The notes beneath the pieces were generated by a model, which was not told the origin of the DNA, searched no databases, and saw only the letters and a program-made list of their open reading frames with translations. Below, in pieces: positions 1 to 12,546 of a DNA stretch of 60,000 nt; the first letter of the stretch is position 1; each line of letters begins with the position of its first letter. Location of the stretch: NCBI RefSeq assembly GCF_910592395.1, contig NC_088308.1:932001-992000 (forward strand), written 5' to 3'. A program made the translations under genes and the position numbers. Origin of the DNA: Lineus longissimus (taxonomy: Eukaryota > Nemertea > Pilidiophora > Heteronemertea > Lineidae).

Positions 1-3000
1 ATGAAGATTGCTTACACAAATATTTGCCTTCCCTGCCTTAGTGTGGGGGTTATTTCTTAGCCATAGTCAACAAGATTGATATGTGACTCTCTTATGAGAA
101 GTGGTCGTTATTTATGCGCTTCCTTGTATAGGCTATGGGACGTTTTTAAACAACTTGTAATACAATAAACCAGCCGATGATCTTTAACTTACGGTACAAT
201 TAGTCATGTCATCTTAAGCTTTGTTTATTGTCGGAATATTTGACCTTGAACCATGTGACAAAGAACGTCGTGTTTCTCAGCTTTTCTCGTTGTTTTTCGT
301 TCTTGTTCCGATCTTTTACGGTTTGGCACGAATTGACATAATACGCCTTTGACCTTCGTCAAGAGAGAAGAAGTCCACCAAATCTACTCATGTTTCCTAC
401 TTGGGTGAGATTTGCTTGTGTGTTGTCCATATTTCAGTGTTTCCATCAAAAGACAGCTAAAGTGACCATGACCTTTCAGTTAGGGAAACAGAGACAATCG
501 TTTCCATCTGTTTTTTAGTGTTCCTCGTACAATGAGGGGAGATCACTCAGAAACGTAACCACTCAAAACTTTACACCGGGTAAAACGGAAAAACATCACT
601 GGCAATGGGCTTCTGGTGGTTTCCTTACCCTTAAGACGTGCGTGTTGGGCTAATTCTGTTCTTGACTCAGACCCTGGGTTTCAGAGAAATCTAATTCGGT
701 TTAATTGAATGTACGAGTGATTTGCGCGACCAGCAAACCAGATTGAACCTGCCCGGTCGCCAGCTTGTACGCATCAGCGGCCCGTATGTTATCGATCAGG
801 TCGTGATTATCGCTGATTGTGCAGCCAGTCCAAACCAGTTTCGATCAAATTACGTTAGCCCTCTACAGAACAATGCCAGGAGCTCCCGCGGCCCACCGCA
901 GGAGGACTCAAGTACTCGCTAAATGTGCTCCAACTGAGAGCGAAGCAATTGCAGTCACTTTGACCACTTTTTGTTGTTTGCCATTTTATGTGTTAAGTGC
1001 AAATTGATAAGCAGGAATTGTGGAGTGTGTTGCACTTCTTACCGGGCTGGACCTTGTATAAGATATGGTTGTGCCATCTGTCGTTTAGTCATCTTTCGAT
1101 GTAGTAATATAGGGGTTATATCTGCTGTCGGTTTGTGAAACATGACAGATTGAAGATAGATTTCAAAACCAACTTTAGCATTTTTCTACTTTGGGCTAAA
1201 GTTTGATTTAATTTCGATTACTCCAGCGATATGTTTTTGTGGCCAATAATGTGAACCATAGTCAAATATGATGCGAAATGACACCGGTTCTTTAAATCTG
1301 AGGAACATACTTACACCCAACCAAGCATAAGCTGTATTCATTGACACACACAACCTGAATTGCGAAAATAATCGTGATTCTGGATGAAATAATGATAAAG
1401 GACTTGCAGAGTTGCATCACGTCACGTGAAAGTACTACCAACTTCCCCAATGAGGCCATCAAACATATTTTTCTTCTCAGAGCCCGTAAAGCTGCTTATT
1501 AGCTGATAACGGCAATGATTTCGTGCTGACACAATATGGAATGATGTCATGTAATCTCACGTCATCCCAACACCTCCTCCGCTCTGTCTACTTGAAGTGT
1601 CCAACACCGAATCGGTCGCACTCCACATCACTGTACACGTACCGCGGTGGTGAAACAATTCCGAGAATGTCTTGTCAACCCGATCGGGGAAATGAGCCGT
1701 GAAACCCTTGACAGGTTGGACTCGGAATAATGGACGTAAACTGCATCAAACGACATTGATTTCTGTATGAAAAACACGCCACGTGAGAGGAATAAACAAA
1801 GAGCGGCAGTGTGTTTGTCATCGTTGTTTCTAATCCGAAACGTACACGTCGACTCAACGCAGGCGGCTCCCCGTAATCATAATGGTCGCAGTGCATATCA
1901 TTACGCTGAGGACATGCTGAAACCACTCTATGGAGTTGTGTGGGGTGGTTTCAATTTGGATTTTTGAAATATACTTGAACTTTACCCTGAAAAGATGTAA
2001 TGGTCATTCTTTAAATGTATAGTCATTTTCACTTGCAAGAAATCACAGGAGATGTTCCCGTCTCTCTGCCATCGGTATCTCGACAAGGTTGAGAAGAAAA
2101 TAGAAAACAGTCTGATATCTGGACCCGATAATCCACACGGTCGCATGCATTGACATTGAAGCTATCGCCTTTGTTCACTACCACCAGTGGTTCCATATAA
2201 TGATTATAGAACTTTATGACGAACGGTGCTGTTTGTAGTCTTTGAGTGAGATACCATTTAACTGGGACGGACTGATCACGTTCATCAAACAAGCTGCTTA
2301 CAGAGGCACGGTGATGCATGATTCTACAGATTCTTCCAAGATGTTACAGGTTGGCTTGCTTACTCATCAATTTCGGCTCGTGGAGGGTCAACCAGCCACA
2401 ACGCATCTCTAGATTCTAGCATCCCTCCTGGACGGTGAGAGGAACTAGTTTGCGCTACTAGGGTCAGTCCCTTTGAGTAATAAAGTGTTCACTCCATCAC
2501 ATGGCTCTGATTATCTGACATATTATGAGGAACTCATATTGGTTCATATTGAAACAGACAGCCTTTCAGTTCAAATGAGTCGTGTCTCAAGTGGTGTGAA
2601 AATCTGAATTCACAAATTAATTTTAAACGGAAATTGAATGTATTATGTGACTAATGGAGGAGCAATGCAAATTAGAATTTCGAAGAGAACCGATTTCTCG
2701 CACCCAAAATGGTCGTGCCGTATTGGCAACAAATAAGCCGTACCATACGCCCCAACATGCCTCTTCCCTGACTGTTATGAGATAAATAACTCTGGACCTT
2801 TCAATTTGCCCACTAGTATTCCAGTGAGCACAGAAACATTAGGGAACATCCGATTGACGTCTATGATAGACCTCACTAACAAGTTAAAATCAGAGTGACA
2901 AGTCTAATCCAGCTGTGTTTCCATTGAAGTTATCGCAGACAAGATGATGATGTGTATGTACGACTGGTAGAAATCGTTTGAATCGCATGAAACTGGTAGT

Positions 3001-3773
3001 TTGGGCAAATAGAGATAACGACCATTGTCTCTTGAGACCCATTCATAGTACGGCCATTAGCGACGTGCTTCACTTTTGATGACAGATGATAATATTCCGC
3101 CTGCTTTGGTATCGGGATGGTAAAATGATTGTTATTGACTTATCTGTATGAGTGTTTGTGCGCTGCTTGCCAAGTTACTTTCTCCGATACACAGACATTG
3201 GTTGGGAATGTATTATTTTGGTAGAAAAAACAAATTGAAGCCAAACCACTTTCACTAGAGTGAGCCAAGTGAATTAGAGTTTTGTGTTTCTCTCGAACTT
3301 TCCTATTCCAAAGTCATAACTTCCGCAACAAATTGTTTGTTGAGCACTTTTGCAATACTGGGAAAGCAATTGAATTCGTTGCCTTGGTTTACCAGATATG
3401 GCCAGCAGGTCAGTGAACTGTTATTGGTGTCTCGTAAGTTTGGATGGACCCCGGGGTGCTTAGTGCCAGTCCGAGCTTCAAGCCGTGGGAAGAGGTCGTG
3501 GACAGGTACTGAGACTATAATGTGGGGATATGGGCAACACTGAGCTAACGCAGAATCAGTGTTGGATATAATCATCTGAACATTTTCTGTGCACTGTGTC
3601 ATCCGGTGCCTGGCTTGTACCATATCAACTGAGACTTTATCATCGACCCAGTCGAACTAGATAACAACCCTTAGTTGATCTGTGCGTTGCAATCCCACTG
3701 CGGCCTTACAGACTTGGCATATTTGGGATTTAAACCAGGCATGTCAGACTCGCAGGTGTTATTTTGTCTGAAG
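1..3773. other. Gene-poor non-coding stretch
   Basis: I see no exon-like open frame with usable splice borders, no RNA gene and no clear repeat in this stretch. The short open frames on both strands have no domain signatures and look like chance. It could be intergenic or part of a large intron of a gene starting outside the window. Confidence 0.5.
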
Positions 3774-3906
3774 CAGAAATTAACCGTGTGTAAATATTTC
3801 AATACTTAGCACGAACCCAAAACTTATTCTCACATGAAATTAACAGAAATTAACCGTGTGTAAATATTTCAATACTTAGCACGAACCCAAAACTTATTCT
3901 CACATG
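3774..3906. repeat. 70-bp direct tandem duplication
   Basis: A 63-bp segment starting CAGAAATTAACCGTGTG and ending TTATTCTCACATG occurs at 3774-3836 and again, identically, at 3844-3906, separated by 7 bp (period 70). The perfect identity indicates a recent local duplication. No coding content is seen. Confidence 0.95.
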
Positions 3907-4044
3907 TTGAAGGATCGTTGTTGTTTAAGTCTGATTGGACCAAATCGAACTCGTACGATACACGGTTGTGGCGTCTTTGAGGTTGATATCCGATGTGTTT
4001 AGCTCTCCTTAACATACAAAACACGAATGCAAGATTTGCTCAAG

Positions 4045-4480
4045 CAGGGTGAGGGATCACTGCCACCTCAATGATTTGAACGGAACCAAGGGCAGTCAAT
4101 GAAACTACACGACTGTGGTGCAGTCCTTGAGACGCTGTGGCTTCTTTGAGGCTTATGTAAAGGGTCACTGCCACTTCAATGGCTTGAACGGACCCAAAGG
4201 CACAGTAAAACTACACGACTGTGGTGCAGTCCTTGAGACGCTGTGGGTTCTTTGAGGCTTATGTGAAGGGTCACTGCCACTTCAATGGCTTGAACGGACC
4301 CAAAGGCACAGTAAAACTACACGACTGTGGTGCAGTCCTTGAGACGCTGTGGCTTCTTTGAGGCTTATGTGAAGGGTCACTGCCACTTCAATGGCTTGAA
4401 CGGAACCAAAGGCACAGTAAAACTACACGACTGTGGTGCAGTCCTTGAGACGATGTGGCTTCTTGAGGCTTATGTTTTGA
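4045..4480. repeat. 106-bp tandem repeat, about four copies
   Basis: The phrase GGGTCACTGCCACTTCAATG recurs at about 4162, 4268 and 4374 with a constant 106-bp period, and a more diverged first copy starts near 4053. Each unit continues with an ACTACACGACTGTGGTGCAG segment. The period is not a multiple of three and no long frame runs through it, so it reads as a non-coding minisatellite. Confidence 0.93.
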
Positions 4481-6250
4481 ATGCTTAAGCTTCTTTGTAT
4501 CCCAAACATGAAAATGTGAATCCAAGATTCACCGGGAGAATGATTACTGCTGTCTCAATCTCTTCCTGTGTCCAATCAATCACAAGAAGCAGCGACCAGT
4601 CTAGGTGAACCAGACGGACTCAATAATCGTGATATAATAATCATCTAATTGATTGCTCTGATAATGTAATGGATAGGGCTAATCAACTCGAACGCTGCCC
4701 AATTATTACTGTATGACATATTGGGAATAGAGTGCATGTCTACAGGTTTTAATGCCAAAGTGATGGATGTCTTTCCGACTTCGAAGCAGCATGCTTAATG
4801 CCCGAGCAGCTTTTATTGGATTTAAAGAATCTGTATAGAAGTAAATGCAAAATGCTTTATGGCATATTGGAGAAAAGTAGATGGTGCACCAACACGACCT
4901 GCAATGATGTGATGGATGGCAATTGGGAGCATGCTCTTATTGGAGTAGAACTTGGAAAAATACAAAATAGATATAAAAATATGATATAAAATCATCGATA
5001 TGACAAGCTGGGAGTAGAAAGGATTTAGACGTTGGATGTTGTGAACATGTTTTATTGGAGTATGATGGTGAACATTAAGGAATTGGGACAAAATGAAGTA
5101 ATGACAATGAAGTAGGATCTGAACTCTATTTGCAGCCATTGTCAGTATTCGGTGTGTGCGCGGATGCATTGACCATTTAGCCAGGGGATATATGTGTGTA
5201 TCAATGCTGCACCCATAAAACTTTGAAGACAAGTATCATGGACAGGAAAGACTAACCTTTCTTCAAACAAGTTGTCATCACGCTTTTAGATTTGTCAACA
5301 CTGCATTCGTTGAAGCCTAACTAGCGATGAAATCAAGTGTCATTTTGACAATCACGTAGCAACGTTATGATCGATCATCAAATAGGAAAAACTCATCTAC
5401 TTTATTGTATGATGAATGAGTCAAGGGCACCGGAACAAACACCTTTGCTCTCAGAGTGATCTGAGTCCCCGTCGTACAATGCTCTTGTCAGCCTGCACAT
5501 ACATGGTCAGAATCAAGGTGAGCTAATTGCCGTTTGTTGTTAACGCTCTTTCTAGTTGGCAGTTTCGATAAAGGGATGGAGAACGGTGATGGGAGTGCTT
5601 GCTATATCTGCCAAGGTCAATGACTTTGGGTACACACCTGATGACTGTGGTGGTTGTGATAAACTCTTCGTAACCTCAGTGACAAACTGCATCAAAAACA
5701 CCTCACAGCCAAAGCAACTCCTCACAAAAGATACGTCAAGTCATGCAGTATACGCAGTGTCTCGACCTGTATCAGACCTTTCATCCAGACATTCCCGAGG
5801 TTTATACTCTATTCTCTTCATTTATCATCCAGCAACATTCATGAACACCCAAAGAATAGAAATCACTTTTTCCATAGCCGTGTCTCTGCTATACAAACAG
5901 GATAACAACTGTCCCTACCCGAGAAAATGGTGATAGATTCCCGGCGGACACAAAAGAAGAAGATATTATCATGCGACTTAGTGCCATCAAGACGGATGTA
6001 CAAAGAGTTTGATGTTTCGGTGGCTGTGTCTATTGCAATTCGTGCTGTTGGTTATCTTGCAGTGAATGGGTCATGATCTTCGAATTTGACTGCTAACTAT
6101 TCTGTTGTACTCAGTTTGTTCGTAGTGATTTCGTCAATTTGGGTTCGGAGATGCTGTAAGAAGAAATTCAAGCAGTTCGGGCCTGAGTTAATACTACTGA
6201 TTTCGTCTATTCCGTGTCAGAACTCTTTTAGGAAAACATTAGTGTTGTAG
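4481..6250. other. Non-coding stretch, nothing recognised
   Basis: The open frames here (4798-4989 +, 4822-5232 -, 5556-5933 +) lack domain signatures and are not flanked by matching splice sites that I can chain. No repeat or RNA gene is recognised. Confidence 0.45.
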
Positions 6251-6390
6251 CAGGAGGCTGGCTTGTATCACTAGCAGGAGACCTATTCCGAGTTTCGAAC
6301 AGTTTCCCTACATTTCCTAATTCTTCCGAGAACGTCCGACATCATCCGAGTTTTCTTTGAACGCTCGGATTTCCAGAAACCTATGGAATG
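6251..6390. repeat. Repeat family C, partial copy C1
   Basis: The segment opens with a CAGGAGGC/CAGGAG motif, then runs through alternating CCGAGTTT, TTTCC and TCCGAG blocks typical of family C (see 15433-15715, the best copy). It looks like a diverged one-end copy. Confidence 0.5.
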
Positions 6391-6710
6391 TACTATAGAG
6401 CTTCAAGAAAAGGGTGTCACAGATCAAAGGCCAATGTTGAATGGGATCAATGATGTGTGAACCGAACAGCCAGACTGTCCTTTCAATTACCTTGATTAGT
6501 TGGCCGAAGTGTAGTCAGTTTAGTCCCTACAATAGTTCTACCTTATTGTTCTCTGCTTGTTCAGAGATATAAAGCGTTACCCTGGACTAATGGACATACA
6601 TGTACTATGATCGCATAGTAGACTATGTTGTCAGGTCGAGCCACTGGAACTATGCATGCGATCCCTGCCACATCGGGAGAGACAAACAGCAGAGCTTAAG
6701 TTTTTTTTTT

Positions 6711-6791
6711 AGATCTTGCCAAAGGTACTTGGCAGACCTCTTGTCACCTAACTGTAATAGTGCAATCACAAATAGTAATGACACACACCTG
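6711..6791 (+). repeat. Repeat family A, truncated copy A1
   Basis: The end motif GCCAAAGGTACTTGGC, followed by GACCTCTTGTCAC and the ATCACAAATAGTAATG segment, matches the left half of the full family A copies at 37247-37506 and 51571-51827. The right half is absent. Confidence 0.8.
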
Positions 6792-7119
6792 TGTATTATT
6801 ACATCGGCACTGACATCGGCACAAAATTCCAGTATGTCTTTGGTCGACTGGTGAAACGTTGATATACAATGGATGTCAGTCTGTTCTCTTAAGAGCTGTT
6901 TGGGAAGATTTTTCAATCTTCTTCAAATGGAAAGTATTGGAAGAATAATGTCACTGTTCTGCCACAGATTTTCTGTTGATACGCTTGTAGATTAGTTCGT
7001 TGTATTGGATATCCGCAACGGATGTCGGCCGGATATAAAACTTTCCCTGTGCACGACGAGACACTGCTTCTGTTAGAGTACCTTGGATCACAAAGCCATT
7101 GCAACGTGGTCGTATACGC

Positions 7120-7848
7120 ATCTGCCGCTTTTCTATGACTCCAACCATATAAAATGATAATGATACCAATAATAATAATAATAAAAACAAAAATAATGAT
7201 GATAATCAATACATGTACATGAATTAATAAATAACAACAAAATGAAGAGAGAAAATTTTTTGTGGATTCACGGGGGTCGAACCCGTGACCACCAGAACGA
7301 AAGTCCAGCATTCTAACCGTTCAGCCACCAAGGCTTTCATGTTAGGGTGGCTATTTTCTTCGCGTATGATAGCCAGTGTATGGCGATCAGAACCATGTGT
7401 GCAATAGAGTGAATTCTTATTTCACACAAGGTTCAGATACTGGCAGAGATAATATGCTTGAATCGCTGCATTGGAGAATGGGCACTGGTATCACAATAGT
7501 GCACACGGCAGTCGGTTCGACATCCGATTCGGACGAGACGCTGACCTTCACAGGTTCCGGCCATGCAATAAATAAGCAATACCTTGCCAACAGTCCCATC
7601 AATTCGTCATATAAGAATTCTCTTTTGTGAAGTCCCGCAACTCTGTTGTATGAGACGAGGTGGGAGGTATCTAGCGAGCTACTGCTTAGTGTCAATTTCG
7701 TCGCCGGATCGAACCGAATGGCTAATCGAGAATTTATGAAGTTTATTAGCACCATTTTATCCGGTGGCTCAATCACTCTCACAATGAGCGGCAGGTTCGA
7801 GGCTGTGATGAAGAGACATCTGCCGCTATTTCTATGACTCCAACCAAA
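7120..7848. repeat. Segmental duplication, copy 1
   Basis: From about 7150 to 7810 this block matches 8226-8888 closely, with scattered substitutions and small indels. Both copies carry the same tRNA-derived element and the same downstream sequence, which is open on the - strand (7417-7782; second copy 8509-8853). Between the two open frames most of the amino-acid differences I can see are replacements, so I do not call a gene. A motif of about 30 bp (ATCTGCCGCT...CTATGACTCC) occurs at both ends of this copy, near 7121-7148 and 7819-7847, as a direct repeat. Confidence 0.88.
7150..7340 (-). repeat. tRNA-derived SINE-like element, copy 1
   Basis: Read on the - strand, 7337 to 7262 resembles a tRNA head. 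It has an A-box-like TGGCTGAACGG, a stem-loop with TTC in the anticodon position, and a B-box-like GGTTCGACCCC inside a paired T arm. The 5' acceptor strand does not pair with the 3' strand, so it is not a working tRNA. A body of about 55 bp follows, and then an ATT/ATC-rich microsatellite tail (about 7150-7205). Head, body and simple-repeat tail is the SINE layout. Confidence 0.7.
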
Positions 7849-8225
7849 TTACAGACCATACTCAGACCATCTTTCAAAATTGGAATACAAAATGAATAAA
7901 CCATCAACTACAAGTCAGACGTGGCATATGAAGCCTATAAATCAAGGTTTAGTACCAAGTATGCGGGGATCAAACAAATTGAATTAGTGAGAATATTCTC
8001 ATCTTAGTATAGGATGAATCAGAGACGTTCACTCGTGTGAATAAAAATGAATGTCAGAGTCAAATAAGGCATGTTTACGATCAGCAGCGCAAGTGAGATG
8101 GTTTGATGTATCTACTGCACCATTTGTGATGGAGTTAACACATGTACTCTCGTCGATGTCCACGTTAACACATTGTAAGATGTAATGTGCTCGATCGTGT
8201 AAAGCTCGGGTTAGGGGGCTTTCTT

Positions 8226-8413
8226 CATGATAATAATGATAATGATATCAATAATAATAAAAATAATGATAATCATATATGTACAAGAATGAATAAATAA
8301 CAACAAAATGAAGAGAGAAAAAAAGAGAAAAGTGTTGTGGATTCACGAGGAGTCGAACCCGTGACCACCAGAACGAAAGTCGAGCATTCTAACCGTTCAG
8401 CCACCAAGGCTTT
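8226..8413 (-). repeat. tRNA-derived SINE-like element, copy 2
   Basis: Same layout as copy 1. The tRNA-like head (about 8410 to 8338 on the - strand) keeps the A-box-like motif, the TTC anticodon position and GGTTCGACTCC. A short A/T-rich body and an AAT/ATC microsatellite follow. The B box here fits the consensus better than copy 1. The acceptor stem is again unpaired. Confidence 0.68.
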
Positions 8414-8888
8414 CATGTTAGGGTGGCTATTTTCTTCGCCTCTGATAGCCAAGGTTTGGCTATCTGAACCATGTGTGCAATAGAGTGAATTTTTATTTCA
8501 CACAAGGTTCAGATACTGGCAGAGATGCTTGAATCGCTACTTTGGAGAATGGGCACTGGTATCACAATAATGCACTCGGCAGTCGGTTCGACATCCGATT
8601 CGGACGAGACGTCGACCTTCACAGGTTCCGGCCATGCAATAAATATGCAATACCTTGCCAACAGTCCCATCAATTCGTCATATAAGAATTCTCTTTTGTG
8701 AAGTCCCGCGACTCTGTTGTATGAGACGAGGTGGGAGGTATCTAGCGAGCTACTGCTTAGCGTCAATTTCGTCGCCGGATCGAACCCAATGACTAATCTA
8801 GAATGTATGAAGTTGATTAGCACCATTTTATCCGGTGGCTCAATCACTCTCACAATGAGCGGCAGGTTCGAGGCTGTGATGAAGAGAA
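8226..8888. repeat. Segmental duplication, copy 2
   Basis: Second copy of the block at 7120-7848, about 1.08 kb downstream in the same orientation. It includes the tRNA-derived element and the following TTAGGGTGGCTATTTTCTTC segment. It lacks the terminal direct-repeat motif seen in copy 1 and ends in unrelated sequence after about 8888. Confidence 0.88.
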
Positions 8889-10589
8889 TGTGGGTTTTTT
8901 TCTGACTTGGACGCGGCCAGTAGTTGATGAAGGTTCTGGCGATTCAGGTTTCTGTTGTCACATACCTGGATCAGTCGAAGTGTGTAGTTTCGGTTATTAC
9001 TTCACCGACAAGAATCCAAAAGATTAATGAATGCTTTATCAGCCGTACTGATACAAGTAGTTAAAGTGAAATAGTATGTGAAGGATTACACCAGGTATTA
9101 TCTTGGTGCTTTTAAAAAGTACACAGAAAATAGTTGGTGATAATCACCCACATTCTTCTGAGGAAATACTAGTAATCCAAATCCATTAATGTTTCTTTAG
9201 TCAGGGTCAACAATTTCCTATGATGTTCGATACGTTTCATGCAATTCCCATCCCAACGATTAACGTTTGCTATGGAAAAGGAAAAAAAGCTAAGCAGTTA
9301 GGGGAAATCTGATTTTATCGCAAATGGTGAGTAACATTACACCGAGCATCTTCTTCCTTGTCATTAAATCATTAAGTCAGCCGGTGATTTTCCCTCAACG
9401 AAAAATCTGATTATTTGAACAAAAAGATCAAAAAGATATAGCCCCTGGTATCTTCATCTCGATCGGAATGTGTGTTCTGAATCACTTCAGTGATAAGTCT
9501 TGCTTGCAGTCATATCGAAAGGGTATCTATCTGTACGTCCTGGATCACCAAGGTAGAAAATTCCTCAAACTTTTAGTTTTTGAAACCTCTCGAGTCAGAT
9601 TGTTATTGCCAAACGGAATGTATTTGGCTTTACTATTTGATTTCAAATCAGATCGTCAGCTGCTAGTTCTTGTGATCAGAGCGAGTAGATGTATTTATTC
9701 AATGTTTTGATAAGGTATTCACCTGTTGTTGGGCCATATGTTAAACAACCTTGTTGTACATGTGATTCACCCAGCTGGGCAAGTGTGTGATTGATTCATG
9801 TGGCTCTGAGGTCAAGGCAGTAAAACACAACTGTAGAAAACATGTCACTCCAAGTTAAACAAAGAACAAAAGCAAAGGCCGAACCTTACCATTGCATATT
9901 TTCTTGATGTTACTGTTATATTATGACAATACATTTTTCACCGCACTACAGAAGAGTGTCGAGAACCTACACATTTCACCAGACGAGTATTCCGTTTTTG
10001 CAATGATGCAAAGTAAATTATATATTCCGCAATATTTCAAGCGTTATGTGTGGTGCAGCTGATGTATCTCGCTAAAATAGAATAACATGTAATTGCCCCA
10101 TTGGGAATAAGATTTTAACGTAGCATGCAGCAAGTAATATATTTGTCTCCAGCAATTTGAAAGTTGTAAACTTTTGAAAAACGAGTGGTTTGGGTATTTT
10201 AATCTGATATACTTTCAAGTACTAATTTCAATAGGCAGCACATTTCCGATGTAGGCCATAAACCATCATAAGGAAGACCACATTCCATTCTTTCACTATA
10301 GCCTGTACATCATTCAAAGAAATACGAGCCAAACAATCTACATGTACCATCATAACGAAGATACACAAAGGAACGACACATTTTCAGCATTTCATCAATA
10401 AATGTGCACGTTCGGTGACAACCACTTCCTCTTATGACGGAAGTTGCACTCCCTTCTTCGGATAGTGTGTTTTCCTCTTCCGAATGCATTCTCAGAACTA
10501 TACGGTCAAGGTCACGAGGGGATGATTCATAAACATAAACATCTGACAAGTTTGATTGCACCATGTATCAGCGAACACGTCCCTAAGGT
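8889..10589. other. Non-coding stretch, nothing recognised
   Basis: No domain-bearing frame, splice-consistent exon or repeat is recognised here on either strand. The short open frame at 9468-9710 (+) has no recognisable signature. Confidence 0.45.
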
Positions 10590-10800
10590 CGGGGTTATAT
10601 AGGTTTCACTTTGTCACTTGTCATGTTTCACTTGTCACGCGTTAACTGACTTAGGCTTGAAAACACGACGCGAGGGTATAAAGTGACCTCGTGAATCATA
10701 ACATGTAGCCCGCTCTTTGGAAATGACCTGTTCGTTCTTCACGTCAAGCATGACAAGTGAACAGTGATACGTTACATGTGAAAACGTGAACTCCATAATC
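10590..10800. repeat. Repeat family B, copy B1
   Basis: About 210 bp containing TTAACTGACTTAGGCTTGAAA, AGTGACCTCGTGAATCA and CTCTTTGGAAATGACC. The reverse complement of 56600-56815 aligns along nearly the whole length. Related partial copies lie at 32690-32805 (same orientation) and 55971-56090 (inverted). It is non-autonomous, with no coding capacity. Confidence 0.82.
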
Positions 10801-12479
10801 GTGGCCTTACCAGCATGTTATCTTCTATTCTCTGGCATCGGGCCTTTCTCTGACTTTTAAACGGATTCACTGTCCTTGTTATGTTCGACAACCGCTTCCC
10901 ACTTTATCCGACCTTACTCAAAAAGTGTAATTTGAAAACCATGAAAAATTCAAGGACATTGACATACAGTATCAAGGCCAATGCCCGTGAGAGAACAAAG
11001 GCTTCATTACAATCATTCAGTAATCGTTGCCATCAACAACAACCTTGGAACTAAGATATTTTTCACACCATAACTACAAAACTATACTTGTTTACCCCTG
11101 GGAATAGCCTCTCAACCTTAAGATTACCATTTGTTTCTTGTTCATGAAAGCCTAAGTTAGATCGATCCCCGGAGTCATTTTTAACGATTGAGAGTGTTGA
11201 TAATCGCCATAAGGAACTACAGAACGTTTTGTCGTCTCGAAACGTGCCTGAATACCAATTTTTATCGACGATTCAGGGATTGGCTGTCCTTGGAATTAAA
11301 CTGTGTGATGCCTCAATTCTCCTGGGATATTTCTTGCCATTGGCGTCTCTATGAATTTAATCTCTTAGATTTAGTTACATATAGTGTCAACTTTCATGGA
11401 GCACTCTCAAATCGAGTCCTGGTTTTTCATCGCATTTTCTTACTCGACCAAAAGCCTTGCTGCCTGCATAATAACGGATCATCCACCTTAAAATCCACAC
11501 AGATTCCATCGGGTTTCTGCTAGCGATTGTAATGAATCATTATCACCACTTCGCGTGCTCGTACCTATCAACAACTACCGTGTAATTAATGAGAAGCTAT
11601 CTTGTTTACAACAATGAATGTCATTATTCATCTGATTGCACGGATCACAGATTTGACATCGAACATTTTGTACATGCCATCATGGCCATGTTCTCTCGTG
11701 TTACAATTAAGAAGTTGTCATGTTTGCAGTGAATTCTAATGAAATTCTAACGTCAGTTCGTCTGGTTGGTTTGTCGGAGTTAGGTTCGTGTATAGATAGG
11801 TAATGAGAACGATACCAAGACATCAGCCCCAATAGATGAAAATGGGTCCCCACCGAGTCTACCAAATTAATGTTATCAGATATACGAGTTATATAATTAT
11901 TGTCTAACGGCATAGTAGCTGTTAATTATAAACATCGTCGCCGATTTGCTTAATTCCCTCCACAAGCTTTGGTTGTCAACAATGATTGAGAATGATGAAT
12001 AAAATGTCTAATTGGAAATTTGTCGCCTCTTGTGAAGCAGACAGACAGGCCTTGTGATTTCTTTCTTCTTCTTTCTTGCAATACCATTCATTTATGATGC
12101 ATGTGTAGATACAAGTACGCCTATTGTCGATCAGGTGAGAATGTATATCCACTTGTCGTGCTTGAAAGTGCGGGCATCTTGATCGGCGGTGATAATGAGG
12201 AGTTGCTGTGCATAGTTCATTCAGTACAAATGTGCAAATGTGCAGACACCGTGCACAGTGAGGTGTCTCTGTACAATTACAATCTCAGCCGTTGACTAGA
12301 CGTATAGAAATGCACATTAGTGCTACATGCTTAGCTAGCTGAGGTAACAATGAAAAGCAACATGTAGGCTAACGGTGTCTTATTTTTTTCATCTTAGGTG
12401 CATACGCGAAATAACTGAGCTGGGCTATTGGTAAGTCACTTTGTTTACCACATTGTGCTCAACCCGGCTTACACCAATG
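10801..12479. other. Non-coding stretch, nothing recognised
   Basis: Open frames at 11188-11523 (+) and 12101-12295 (+) carry no signature that I recognise and cannot be chained into a transcript. No repeat is seen. Confidence 0.4.
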
Positions 12480-12546
12480 TGACGTCATCATCTCGCGTGA
12501 TAACGCGCGATCCACCCACCTTTGACCTTTGCTAATAGGTCACGTG
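12480..12546. promoter_or_regulatory. Cluster of palindromic regulatory motifs
   Basis: Within 67 bp there are four motifs. A perfect cAMP-response-type octamer TGACGTCA lies at 12480-12487. A CpG-rich inverted repeat CGCG..CGCG lies near 12494-12507. TGACCT (12523-12528) and AGGTCA (12537-12542) form an everted repeat with 8-bp spacing, a layout known for nuclear-receptor heterodimers. An E-box CACGTG (12541-12546) overlaps the last half site. This may be an enhancer or a promoter of an unseen transcript; function is inferred from motifs only. Confidence 0.35.

Noticed and set aside
7262-7340. Functional tRNA-Glu gene on the - strand
   Set aside because: The 5' and 3' acceptor strands do not pair, and the sequence is embedded in a duplicated repeat with a simple-repeat tail. 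A SINE head fits better.
7417-7782. Protein gene on the - strand, also seen at 8509-8853
   Set aside because: Most differences visible between the two copies change the amino acid, there is no recognisable domain, and the frame lies inside a repeat block.
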